This document shows positions 27,908 to 36,658 of a DNA stretch of 64,000 nt, one piece after another. The translations under genes were made by a program, and so were the position numbers. The DNA is from Candidatus Manganitrophus sp. GTDB taxonomy: Bacteria; Nitrospirota; Nitrospiria; SBBL01; Manganitrophaceae. Position 1 is the stretch's first letter, and each line of letters starts with the position of its first letter. A model generated the notes under the pieces. It was not told where the DNA came from. It worked only from the letters and a program-made list of their open reading frames with translations, and did no database searches. The stretch covers positions 702,001 through 766,000 of the forward strand of contig CP114561.1 of the NCBI GenBank assembly GCA_028865235.1. The letters are read 5' to 3'.

Positions 27908-29329
27908 CTACGAGGCTCCGCGGCCGGCCAAGACGACGAAGATGGTTTTGATGAAAATTTTCAGGTCGAGCTTTAAAGACCAGTTGTCGATGTAGTGGAG
28001 GTCGAGCTCCATCCATTTTTTGAAATCGGTAATCTTGTTCCGGCCATTGATCTGCCAAAGACAGGTCAACCCCGGCTTCATCGAAAGCCGCCGCCGCTGC
28101 CACCGCTCGTATTTCGCAACTTCTTCAGGCAAGGGAGGGCGCGGGCCGACGATGCTCATATCGCCGCGAAGGACGTTGTAGAGCTGTGGGAATTCGTCGA
28201 GGCTGGTTCTACGGAGAAGGCGGCCGACCCAGGTGGTGCGGGGGTCTTTGAGAATCTTAAATGCTGGCCCCTTCATCTCGTTCAGATGCTCAACGTCATT
28301 TCTCATCCCTTCCGCATTCTCCAGCATGGACCGGAACTTGTAGAGGATGAAATGCCTCCCGTTCAAACCAATTCGGGTCTGTCGGAAAAGAACCGGGCCA
28401 GGCGATGTCAATTTAATCATCGAAGCGATGAGCAATGAGAGGGGAAAAAGCGCGAGCAGTACAACCGAAGCGATGATGAGATCAAAGACCCGCTTCGCCG
28501 CCAAGAGCACTTCGTCATGCGGGGTGGTCGTGAAAGTCAATAGCGGCACTCCGTGAAGATCTTCGAGGTGAACCTTCGCGATCATATGGGGGAAAAAGTT
28601 GACCGCCACGCGGGTCCGAATTCCCTGCTCTTCGCAGAGGAGGAAGATTTCTTCGAGTTCTTCCAGTCTTTTCCGAGAAACGGCAAAGATTAATTCGTCG
28701 ACGACATTATTCTGAAGCATTGATGGAAGGTCCCCAATATTTCCTAGAATCGGAGCTTTTCCTACCCGCCCGATCTTCATCTCCGGATTATCAGAAACAA
28801 AACCGATCAGCTTTAATCCCCATTGTTTGTTTTTTGAGATGATCTCCGCCACCTCCCGAGCCCGTCTTCCAGTACCAACAACCAGGATGTTTCGAAAATT
28901 GTAGCCTCGCTTTCTAGCGGCTCGGAGGAAGGTTCGTAGGATCAATCTTTCTACGAAAATAAAAAAGAAACTAAGACATCCGAACAAAACAATAAAAAAC
29001 CGACTGATGTAGTCGGCTTTGGCGACAAAGACAATCGCCATAAGGAGGAGCGTTCCACAGAAAGAAATTTGTGTCAGCTTCCAAGCCTCTTTCCAAAATG
29101 TTTTTGTTCGTTGGGATTCATATAAATTAAAATAATAAAAGAGAACTGACCAGAGAGGAAGGATAACATTAACCAACCACAAATAATTCGAAAATGGGTT
29201 TAGAGGCCCATACTTTTCTAAAAGATAAAGGTGCCTAAACCAATAGGCACTAAGGAATGCTAGCAACAGCAGAACAATTTCGGTTAGGTAAACCGCGAAG
29301 GCGACAAACTTGGCTTTTTGTTTAAGCAT
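27908..29329 (-). CDS. Polyprenyl-phosphate sugar-1-phosphate transferase (WbaP/WcaJ type)
   Basis: This 473-residue priming enzyme loads the first sugar phosphate onto undecaprenyl phosphate. Four N-terminal TM helices (about 8-130) precede a CoA-binding-like domain (ILVVGTGRRAREVAEII). Then comes the catalytic bacterial sugar-transferase domain (about 285-473), with its reentrant helix KRVFDLIIASVVLL, catalytic LYKFRSM, SLDEFPQLYNVLRGDMSIVG and LKPGLTCLWQ-like SMKPGLTCLW. It is the last gene of the long polysaccharide operon in coordinate terms, and is downstream of two glycosyltransferases. Confidence 0.9.
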   Translation of the reverse strand: MLKQKAKFVAFAVYLTEIVLLLLAFLSAYWFRHLYLLEKYGPLNPFSNYLWLVNVILPLWSVLFYYFNLYESQRTKTFWKEAWKLTQISFCGTLLLMAIVFVAKADYISRFFIVLFGCLSFFFIFVERLILRTFLRAARKRGYNFRNILVVGTGRRAREVAEIISKNKQWGLKLIGFVSDNPEMKIGRVGKAPILGNIGDLPSMLQNNVVDELIFAVSRKRLEELEEIFLLCEEQGIRTRVAVNFFPHMIAKVHLEDLHGVPLLTFTTTPHDEVLLAAKRVFDLIIASVVLLALFPLSLLIASMIKLTSPGPVLFRQTRIGLNGRHFILYKFRSMLENAEGMRNDVEHLNEMKGPAFKILKDPRTTWVGRLLRRTSLDEFPQLYNVLRGDMSIVGPRPPLPEEVAKYERWQRRRLSMKPGLTCLWQINGRNKITDFKKWMELDLHYIDNWSLKLDLKIFIKTIFVVLAGRGAS

Positions 29330-29346
29330 ATTGTCTACAAGAATGA

Positions 29347-30441
29347 CTAATTCCTCAAGACACTCTCAAAAGCGTCGAGATATTGTTCACTCACCTTTTC
29401 CCAATTATAGGCCGTTTTAATTTTCTCACGATTATTTTTTATAAATTGATCTCTGAAACGTTCCGTATAGGAATTAATTAGATCGGATATCTCTTCAGAA
29501 TTCCTAAAATAAAACGCATCCTGCTGGACTACGTTTTTGTTAAACGGATTATCGTGAGCTGCGATGTATGCGTTACATGCCATGGCCTCGAGCAAAGAAG
29601 GGTTCGTTCCTCCCACGGAATGACCATGAAAATAGAGCTTGCTGAACCATCTCAAGGAATTTAAGGTATTATCCTGGTAGATCCCTCCCAAAAACTTTAT
29701 ATTCGTATGATCTCTATACTTGTTTTTCAGATAGATCCCATATTTCGTCGTATGGTTTCCAATGACAGCAAAGGGCTCGCTACTTTTTGAACCTACATAG
29801 CCATCCAAAATCATCTCAATGTTATTCTCCGGCTCCAGTCGTGCTACAATCATATAATATTTGTATACTTCCAAGTCAAATTTCTTTAAGAATTCTTCTT
29901 TAGGGCTATAGAATAATTCTGCTCCATAGGGAATAAACCGGCTGCTTTTATTATAATTTTCGATAATATATTTCTTGATCCCTAAATTATCTGAAATCAT
30001 AAGATCGCTCAGCTTTACCGCTCTCATTTCACAGAATTTCGTGAATTTTCTTAAAGCATAATTCCATTTACTCCTTTTCCAATCTAATCCATCCATATTC
30101 GTGACGAGTTTGGTCCCGCTCCGCTTTTTTAAACCGAAAAATAGGGCGCCTGGAACATACCCCATTTCCAGAATAATGTCATAATCTTCTTTTGCAGCCT
30201 CTTTCAAGCATAAATAATCATAGATCAATGTTCCCCAAATACCCAAGTTGGTTTCTTTTGAAAAGATATGCTTTATTCTTACTTGATTCCACTCCGAGCT
30301 ATGATAAGGGTGTTCATCCGGATTATATACGGTCACTTCATGACCTTTCTGCACAAAATGTAGCGATAAATTTTCCGCAATTTGCTCAAAACCACCATAA
30401 TTATTCGGAATCCCCCTTGTTCCCAATATCGCGATTTTCAT
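29347..30441 (-). CDS. Glycosyltransferase family 1/4 with DUF1972 N-terminal domain
   Basis: This 364-residue GT-B enzyme starts MKIAILGTRGIPNNYGGFEQ, the DUF1972 signature seen in rhamnosyl- and other lipopolysaccharide glycosyltransferases. The donor half contains YYMIVARLEPENNIEMILDG and the EX7E-like HGHSVGGTNPSLLEAMACN. It is noticeably AT-richer than the genes further downstream on the operon, which suggests separate acquisition. It follows a gap of 266 bases after the GT2 gene at 30708. Confidence 0.88.
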   Translation of the reverse strand: MKIAILGTRGIPNNYGGFEQIAENLSLHFVQKGHEVTVYNPDEHPYHSSEWNQVRIKHIFSKETNLGIWGTLIYDYLCLKEAAKEDYDIILEMGYVPGALFFGLKKRSGTKLVTNMDGLDWKRSKWNYALRKFTKFCEMRAVKLSDLMISDNLGIKKYIIENYNKSSRFIPYGAELFYSPKEEFLKKFDLEVYKYYMIVARLEPENNIEMILDGYVGSKSSEPFAVIGNHTTKYGIYLKNKYRDHTNIKFLGGIYQDNTLNSLRWFSKLYFHGHSVGGTNPSLLEAMACNAYIAAHDNPFNKNVVQQDAFYFRNSEEISDLINSYTERFRDQFIKNNREKIKTAYNWEKVSEQYLDAFESVLRN

Positions 30442-30707
30442 CTATAAGCTTTACTCTCCGCTCTCCAATAGCTCAGTCTGTCCCATGAGACCCCAAAACG
30501 GTCAGGCAAAAAAATACTCTTAAACATACACAAAAAGAACAATGAAAAACAATAACTTTATAGATGTGAACTTAAGGCGGGCAGATAGAAAACAGGATTA
30601 AGAATAACATGAATAGTTTGTAGGACTATTTATCAAGAAAATTTAACCGATGTTACTGTATTACGACCGGATTTTACTGATACCCTTTGAAGCATCGTTC
30701 TGATGGA

Positions 30708-31652
30708 TCAGTAAAACAAAATTTCCGCAAAGGTCCTTGGGAGATCTCCAAAAAGCAATTTATTATTTAGTATAAACATTTTCCTCTCAAAGAAGCTCAT
30801 TTTATCCATCTCCGAATACATTCCTACAAGAGATAGCTTTTTAGCATCTTCTATCGGTTGACTTTGATAATTTCTATAAAAAGACAGGGCTTGAATTTGC
30901 GTTTTATATTTTAGCTCCTTTATTTTATTTATGGAGGTTTCAAATGTTATTGACTTTTTCAATGCTTCTCGAAGCCCTCGTTTCCTTGCGCCGACATCAT
31001 TCTGACCGTGCTGCCGATACAGCACCATTGGCACACTGTTATAATCTGTATGTCCAAAGACAGATGCGACCAAAGCTATCCACCAATCGTGAATAATTGC
31101 TTCAGGAGGAACAGGAACAGATAAGCTTTTAAGTTTTTTATTTATTATACTTGTACATCCAGTAACTACATTTTGTACAAGTAACCTGTTAACAGTCGTA
31201 TTATCTGGATTTATTTTCTCATAACCCCAAAATGATTTAGCCATTACCGTCAGATCTTTATCCACGACTGTCAAATCAGTAAATAATAGCAATGGCTTCT
31301 CTTTGCCGTACTTGTCTTCTAAATGCAGTATTCCGTTAAAACTCACCTTTATTTTCTCAGGCAGCCAAATATCATCTTGATCACAGAACATGACATAATC
31401 AGCCGTTGAATGTTTCAATAATTCACCAAAATTTAAACATGCCCCCAGGTGTTCTTTACTCTCTAAAATGGATATTTTATCTGGGAATTGTTTCTTATAT
31501 GTCTTCAATATGTAAACTGTTTGATCTATTGAACCATCATCTCTCACCATGAGATGCCAATTCTGATAAGTTTGATTGAGTAATGAGTCTATTTGAGCCT
31601 CAATAAACTTCTCCCCATTATAGGTAGCCATTATTATATCTATTTGTGACAA
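30708..31652 (-). CDS. Glycosyltransferase family 2
   Basis: This 314-residue GT-A enzyme has N-terminal MSQIDIIMATYNGEKFIEAQ, the donor/metal motif YVMFCDQDDIWLPEKI (DxD-like, about 87-102) and the acceptor region with HDWWIALVASVFG. This subtype (DxDD..W.P.K) is common for rhamnosyltransferases such as RfbN/WcaA relatives. It is AT-rich like its neighbour at 29347. Gaps of about 160 bases before and 265 after hold no gene. Confidence 0.88.
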   Translation of the reverse strand: MSQIDIIMATYNGEKFIEAQIDSLLNQTYQNWHLMVRDDGSIDQTVYILKTYKKQFPDKISILESKEHLGACLNFGELLKHSTADYVMFCDQDDIWLPEKIKVSFNGILHLEDKYGKEKPLLLFTDLTVVDKDLTVMAKSFWGYEKINPDNTTVNRLLVQNVVTGCTSIINKKLKSLSVPVPPEAIIHDWWIALVASVFGHTDYNSVPMVLYRQHGQNDVGARKRGLREALKKSITFETSINKIKELKYKTQIQALSFYRNYQSQPIEDAKKLSLVGMYSEMDKMSFFERKMFILNNKLLFGDLPRTFAEILFY

Positions 31653-31815
31653 TATATCGTCCCTCTGGACTGAGTCATCACTTCAAAAGTGAATTCACCA
31701 AGTCTTCATTAAGATTTATATTTGTTCTATACTTGAGTTAGTACTAACTTCTTTATTAAGAGACTATCCTAATAGTTTTCCTGCTATCTTTGGTATATTT
31801 CGTTTCCAACAGATA

Positions 31816-32223
31816 TCATCTAAAGGTCAACAAGCGATGGCCAAAGTAGCTTGTCAGGACCGGCACCAGCACTCCTGCTAAATGCCCTACCGCTTCGGCA
31901 TTTTCAATGACCCCGGCCGCCGGCAATACCCACCGGGCCAAGATGACACTTACGGTCAAAGTTTGCAATACCGCTAAAAAATTAATGAGAATAAACTTGG
32001 CAATCTGCGGTCCTAATGCCTTTCCTCTCGCCTCAAAAACATGCCCACGCATCAGGACAAAAGCCACAACCATTCCGACGAAGTAGGCTAAGACAACGGC
32101 AAACTCATATCTTGCCCAAAGGCTAAATATAAATCGAGATCCGTAGTTGGCGGCCGCCGCGATACCACCGGCGAGGAGGAAAAGGACGAGCTGCGGGGTC
32201 AGTATCGATGCCATGGTGTTCAT
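31816..32223 (-). CDS. GtrA family membrane protein (possible polyprenyl-phosphate-sugar flippase)
   Basis: This 135-residue protein has four TM helices. The GtrA hallmarks are FLLAGGIAAAANYGSRFIFS, FVGMVVAFVLMRGHVFEA and the C-terminal TSYFGHRLLTF. GtrA proteins help move polyprenyl-phosphate-linked sugars across the membrane. The mycobacterial homologue Rv3789 is encoded next to dprE1/dprE2, and here the dprE1/dprE2-like genes are 2.4 kb away in the same operon. I infer that it handles the polyprenyl-phosphate pentose donor. Confidence 0.85.
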   Translation of the reverse strand: MNTMASILTPQLVLFLLAGGIAAAANYGSRFIFSLWARYEFAVVLAYFVGMVVAFVLMRGHVFEARGKALGPQIAKFILINFLAVLQTLTVSVILARWVLPAAGVIENAEAVGHLAGVLVPVLTSYFGHRLLTFR

Positions 32224-32224
32224 G

Positions 32225-33523
32225 TCAAATCGCTACTTGCTTTGTAGCCATCTCAGCCATCTTTCGCCCAAATGCGATACTCTCTGAAATGCCTCTATCA
32301 TCCGGATAATAGTAGGAAGTGTCTGCCACCCACAAACCAGCCACGGGTAAGGCAACGGCGGGTAGCTTATTCAAATAGCCAGGTTCGCAAATAGGTTGGG
32401 CATACCGATAGCGGCTGGCGCGCAAATCGAGGAAATCTTCATCCCGAAGTGTTGAATTGATTTTCTTCAAATACCGTCGAACTTTGTCGAGAAATACCTG
32501 GTCTGGCTCGCTGAATTTCGGATGATCTCCAGGAATATAGAAGGGCACATACACCACATGATAATCAAGCGGACGCAGATTACTATACTCTACTAACCCT
32601 GGAATATCCATTTCAGGGTCATTCGTATTCAGCCAGAAATTCTCGGTCACAGATTTGCGCAATTTAACGATCACACACACCACCGCAATGCTCTTAACTG
32701 CCTTAAAAACTGCTAGTACTTCCGGAGGCAGGTCGGGCATCAGCCTAGGCACATATAACAACGGCACGGTGCTCACCACTTTATCAAAGGCTTCAAATCC
32801 GCCGGAGACTTCAACGCCTTTGACTCTACCGGCTTCAATTATGACTTTTAAAACGGCAGATTTAAGTCGCACATCTCCTCCACCTGCCTCGATAGCGGCC
32901 TTCATGGCTTGCAGAAGCGTTTCGGAGCCCCCTTCCAAATAACCCAGTTTTTCCCGGAATAGGTCATAACGGGAGGTCCCGATCCGTCGGATTCTGCTCC
33001 AAATCCAGGCTGCCGACAAATTATCGGCATAGTTGTAAAATTTATAGTCGAATAAACGGCGCCACAAAACTTCATAAGCCTCCGCTCCGACCCAGCGTTT
33101 AATCCAGCCTGTAGCCTCCATGTTATCAAGAGGACGCCAGTCTTTCCGCTTCGTTGCAAGAAATGCATGCAAACCATAGCGTAACTTTGCAAGTGGGCTC
33201 AACCCTTGGAACTTCAATAAAGCGATCGGGTTACCCCACGGCTGAAGTCTGTTTTGATACCAGTAGCCCATCTTGGTTTCGACCCAATGCATCTTTTTTT
33301 CCAAACCCAATTCTTCCAGCACCTTAAGAAAGGCGATGTCTGAAATACAATGAAAATGATAATAGCGCTCAATCGTGAGCCCATTGAAGTCAAATGAAGC
33401 AGTCATGCCACCAACACGATCATCTGCCTCGAAGATCACAGGTCTATGACCATCAAGAGCTAATTGGTAAGCCACAGCCAACCCCATAGGACCAGCGCCA
33501 AGTACTGCAATACGTTCCTTCAT
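32225..33523 (-). CDS. FAD-dependent oxidoreductase (protoporphyrinogen-oxidase / UDP-galactopyranose-mutase-like)
   Basis: This 432-residue flavoprotein has an N-terminal Rossmann FAD site RIAVLGAGPMGLAVAYQLAL followed by VIFEADDRVGGMTASFDFNG, as in amine-oxidase-like enzymes. Family resemblance is to NAD(P)/FAD-dependent oxidoreductases of saccharide clusters; a true UDP-galactopyranose mutase is less likely. It is adjacent by one base to GtrA and to an NAD-dependent epimerase, so it probably acts in the same sugar-donor pathway. Substrate is unknown. Confidence 0.75.
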   Translation of the reverse strand: MKERIAVLGAGPMGLAVAYQLALDGHRPVIFEADDRVGGMTASFDFNGLTIERYYHFHCISDIAFLKVLEELGLEKKMHWVETKMGYWYQNRLQPWGNPIALLKFQGLSPLAKLRYGLHAFLATKRKDWRPLDNMEATGWIKRWVGAEAYEVLWRRLFDYKFYNYADNLSAAWIWSRIRRIGTSRYDLFREKLGYLEGGSETLLQAMKAAIEAGGGDVRLKSAVLKVIIEAGRVKGVEVSGGFEAFDKVVSTVPLLYVPRLMPDLPPEVLAVFKAVKSIAVVCVIVKLRKSVTENFWLNTNDPEMDIPGLVEYSNLRPLDYHVVYVPFYIPGDHPKFSEPDQVFLDKVRRYLKKINSTLRDEDFLDLRASRYRYAQPICEPGYLNKLPAVALPVAGLWVADTSYYYPDDRGISESIAFGRKMAEMATKQVAI

Positions 33524-33524
33524 T

Positions 33525-34460
33525 TTAAAATTCCAGGATCACTTTACTATAATTAGAATCGTTAAAAGTCTCGTCAATCGCATGGGCGAACGGCGTGTAA
33601 GGAACCCCGAAAATACTCGGCCAGTCAATTACCTCAAATTCATCTTTTGCCACCAGTGCGGCGAGCTGCTGTGTGGTAAAAGGCGGATTTCGATCAAATA
33701 AAGCCCAGATCCAAAGCATCGAGTAAAATAGACTGTAGGGAATCTTTAAAATCACTGCGCGTGCTTTCGTGACCCGCTTAATCTCGCGAATGATGTCAAT
33801 ATAATCGATAGACTCGTGACCAGAAATATTGTAAATTCCATCCCGAATTCGTTTTTCAATACAGCTAATAATAATGTTGCAGAAGTCGCCCACATAGAGC
33901 GGTTGCCGTATGTAACGGCCGTGACCGGGTATCGGGAATACCGGCACTTTATTCATAAATCTCGAAAGCCACCCTAAGTGCTTCCTATCGAACCAGCCAA
34001 ACATCAGGGTAGGACGTAGCACCGGACAGACGATGCCACTCTCCAGCACGATCCGTTCCTGTTCTTTCTTTGTATTGGTATAGAAATCATCAGCTACCGA
34101 CTCAACCACCGAAGAGCTAATGTGCACAAAATAAGGAACTCCGTGCGCTTTGATCTCAGCTAATATAAGTCGGGTTGAATCAATGTTGTTCCGATAAAAT
34201 TCCTTTGGGTCATTCCCGCCAATTTGTGCTTGCAACATCACCACGATATCCGCATCCACAAAGTGACGGTGCCATTCACCAGGCTTAGCCAAATCAGCGT
34301 ACTCAACAATTACATCGGGCTGCATCCGCTTCAAAATGGCAAGGTTAGGGCGATGCTTGTCTAGAACAACAATATTAGAATAACCTTTAGCCTTAAGCCG
34401 GGCAACAAGGTTTTGGCCAACAAGGCCCGCGCCGCCAGGCAGCAATACTTTCCTGTTCAT
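33525..34460 (-). CDS. NAD-dependent epimerase/dehydratase
   Basis: This 311-residue extended short-chain dehydrogenase has the glycine-rich KVLLPGGAGLVGQNLVARLK at the N terminus, HISSSVVESVADDFYTNTKK (Ser and YxxxK-like) in the middle, and the sugar-binding YNISGHESIDYIDIIREIKR. It would act on a nucleotide- or lipid-linked sugar. It is directly followed by the FAD oxidoreductase on the same strand. The gene is AT-richer than dprE1 and others upstream in the operon. Product cannot be named. Confidence 0.8.
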   Translation of the reverse strand: MNRKVLLPGGAGLVGQNLVARLKAKGYSNIVVLDKHRPNLAILKRMQPDVIVEYADLAKPGEWHRHFVDADIVVMLQAQIGGNDPKEFYRNNIDSTRLILAEIKAHGVPYFVHISSSVVESVADDFYTNTKKEQERIVLESGIVCPVLRPTLMFGWFDRKHLGWLSRFMNKVPVFPIPGHGRYIRQPLYVGDFCNIIISCIEKRIRDGIYNISGHESIDYIDIIREIKRVTKARAVILKIPYSLFYSMLWIWALFDRNPPFTTQQLAALVAKDEFEVIDWPSIFGVPYTPFAHAIDETFNDSNYSKVILEF

Positions 34461-34601
34461 CGTTTTCTTCTTTAATTTTTACCGCTATCGCAGATTACTC
34501 GCCCCGCCCTCATTCTGGTTTTAACCTTCAACAGTAACTTACCCGTAATTTAGCAAATGGAATATTCAACCTCCTGTCCCAGTAGCGGAGAGCCCATGAA
34601 T

Positions 34602-35345
34602 TCAAAATCTCATACGTTTGAAAACCACCTCCGGCATCCAACGGATAATCAGCATAATCAGAATCCAAAACCGGGGCGTGTAAAGGACATCGCATCGTTT
34701 CGAGATAGCCCGTCGAATGTCTCGCGCTACAAATTCCGCGCTGGCCGTCAAACGCTCAGGCAATTTGAGTTGAGCTGTCATTGCAGTCATCACAAATCCC
34801 GGCTTAACGGTTAGCACATGAACACCTGTCTTGAACAACCTTGCGCGAAGACCGGACGCGTAAGCATCGATTGAAGCCTTGGCAGCGCCATAAAGATAGT
34901 TGCTCGCCCTTCCCCGATCGCCAGCGACCGAACCCATCACCGTGATCACTCCCTTTCCCTGCAGTTTGAAACGTACAGCAAGTCCAGCAAGACAGGCGAT
35001 AACGCTTTCGGCATTGGTGCGAAACTCAGCAATCGCATAGGGAATATCGATCTCGGTTCGCTGCTGATCAGGCAGACTTCCATGTGCAATCAGTGCAATA
35101 TCAATTGCACCAAAGGCATTCCATGCAGAATCCAGCATTTTGTTAATGATATTGGTATCGTTGGCATCCATCACAAAAGTTTGGACTTCCTTTGCGCCGC
35201 GAGCGGTCAGATCCGTGGACAGCACCTGAAGTTTTTTGCTGTTCCTCGCCACCAGAAAAAACCGCGAGCCCTGCTCCGCGTAGCACCTCGCAACAGCTTC
35301 AGCAATACCTGAAGAAGCTCCGATGATAATGATCGTTTCACTCAT
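34602..35345 (-). CDS. DprE2-like short-chain dehydrogenase (keto-pentose reductase)
   Basis: This 247-residue SDR has the cofactor motif IIIIGASSGIAEAVARCYAE and the catalytic Ser/Tyr/Lys in MGSVAGDRGRASNYLYGAAK. A hydrophobic C-terminal helix ends the protein. It starts at the stop of the DprE1-like gene (four-base overlap), exactly the order seen in mycobacteria. In that pathway it would reduce decaprenylphosphoryl-2-keto-erythro-pentofuranose to the arabinose epimer with NADH. Function here is inferred from context plus resemblance. Confidence 0.8.
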   Translation of the reverse strand: MSETIIIIGASSGIAEAVARCYAEQGSRFFLVARNSKKLQVLSTDLTARGAKEVQTFVMDANDTNIINKMLDSAWNAFGAIDIALIAHGSLPDQQRTEIDIPYAIAEFRTNAESVIACLAGLAVRFKLQGKGVITVMGSVAGDRGRASNYLYGAAKASIDAYASGLRARLFKTGVHVLTVKPGFVMTAMTAQLKLPERLTASAEFVARDIRRAISKRCDVLYTPRFWILIMLIIRWMPEVVFKRMRF

Positions 35346-36658
35346 TGGGTCACTCGCTTCCAGAAGCGTGACATGAGTTGGGGATCACGCAAGGCTTCAA
35401 CCCTATTCCACTCCGGGTAGGCGTTTTTAAAATGTATTGCACTCATATGCGCATCCTTTGCTGGGTATAATCTTCCTCCGGCCTCGTGCACCAAGGCATC
35501 TAGCTTGGCAAACAGACGGTCATTCAGTTGATCGCGCTGTGGAAAATCAAGAGCCAAGGTAACGCCATGCAGCGGAAACGACAACAATCCGGGCGAGGCG
35601 AGTTCTCCACATTGCTTAAGCACCGCCAGGAATGAACCAGTGCCGCTGCGGGCGATCTCTTGCATAATGGCTCGAATGACTTCCCGCCCGTGTCGTTGAG
35701 GCACGACGCATTGAAATTGCTGAAACCCTCTCCGACCGTACATACGATTCCATCGCAGCAGGCGATCAAGCGGGTAGAAAAATGGATCATATCCAACACG
35801 GCAGGCTACTTCCTTTTTGCGTTGCCGATGATAATAAAGGGTGTTGAACACTCGCAGACTAAACCCATTCACTAGCGAGAACGGTAGCGCGATCGGCATG
35901 ATCAATTGGCCTGGTGGCGACAGACCAAGAGGGCCCTCCTTCGCGTGGTTTCCTACAATATAATGGCCCCGCCCCGCCTGTTTGCCGCTGGCCAGGCAAT
36001 CGATCCAAGCGACGGTATATTCATGGGAGGCATCATACGCCTGTGAGATTTCAAAAAACTCATCGAGTCCTCCAAATCGGATATTTCGGTGCTCGATCTC
36101 GCTGGAAGAAATGCGGCGCAGCTGAAGCTCAACAACCAGAATGATGCCGGTCAGGCCTAGACCTCCGATGGTGGCAGCAAAAAGGTCAGCACGCCGGGAG
36201 GGCGAACACTCAACCACCCCTTCGTCGCTGCGGTACATCACCAACCTCTTCACGTGGCGACCAAATGTGCCCATGACGTGATGGTTTTTTCCGTGCACGT
36301 CATTAGCGACCGCTCCCCCCAAAGTTACAAATTTAGTGCCGGGCGTAACAGGCAAAAACCATCCTCGCGGCAAAGCAATGCGAATGAGTTCAGCCAGAGT
36401 TATGCCGGACTGGGCTAGGATTACCCCCGTTTCCCAGGCGGCGGCAACAACGCGGTCCATACCCTTCATTGCGAGCACATGGTCTGATTCTGCCAGACAG
36501 GAATCTCCATAACTTCTTCCACAGCCGAAGGCAAGCGCATTATGATACCCAAGCTCTGAAATATTGGCCATAACCCGTGGTACATCCTCCGGCCAATGAA
36601 CCAAGTGAGGCGTTTGCGGATGGCGGGGATAATTCCCCCAAGAAAACAAAGGCGCCAT
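35342..36658 (-). CDS. DprE1-like FAD-linked polyprenylphosphoryl-ribose oxidase
   Basis: This is a 438-residue FAD oxidase of the VAO/PCMH type. The FAD motifs are FGCGRSYGDSCLA and GGAVANDVHGKNHHVMGTFGR, and TIGGLGLTGIILVVELQL follows. The C-terminal block YDPFFYPLDRLLRWNRMYGR / RGFQQFQCVVP is diagnostic of DprE1, as is the catalytic-Lys segment GRLYPAKDAHM. The Cys equivalent to mycobacterial Cys387 (NICVDFP) is Ala here (TLALDFP). It oxidises the C2-hydroxyl of polyprenylphosphoryl ribose. Its start abuts the stop of the UbiA fusion, and its stop overlaps DprE2. Confidence 0.85.
   Translation of the reverse strand: MAPLFSWGNYPRHPQTPHLVHWPEDVPRVMANISELGYHNALAFGCGRSYGDSCLAESDHVLAMKGMDRVVAAAWETGVILAQSGITLAELIRIALPRGWFLPVTPGTKFVTLGGAVANDVHGKNHHVMGTFGRHVKRLVMYRSDEGVVECSPSRRADLFAATIGGLGLTGIILVVELQLRRISSSEIEHRNIRFGGLDEFFEISQAYDASHEYTVAWIDCLASGKQAGRGHYIVGNHAKEGPLGLSPPGQLIMPIALPFSLVNGFSLRVFNTLYYHRQRKKEVACRVGYDPFFYPLDRLLRWNRMYGRRGFQQFQCVVPQRHGREVIRAIMQEIARSGTGSFLAVLKQCGELASPGLLSFPLHGVTLALDFPQRDQLNDRLFAKLDALVHEAGGRLYPAKDAHMSAIHFKNAYPEWNRVEALRDPQLMSRFWKRVTQ

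Noticed and set aside
27828-28103. 91-codon - strand frame overlapping the glycosylphosphotransferase
   Set aside because: It is an alternative frame of the conserved transferase end and a TC-rich stretch, with no family resemblance.
32225-33523. UDP-galactopyranose mutase (galactan as in mycobacteria)
   Set aside because: The FAD motif fits a broad oxidoreductase family, but I could not see Glf-specific motifs, so the name was not used.
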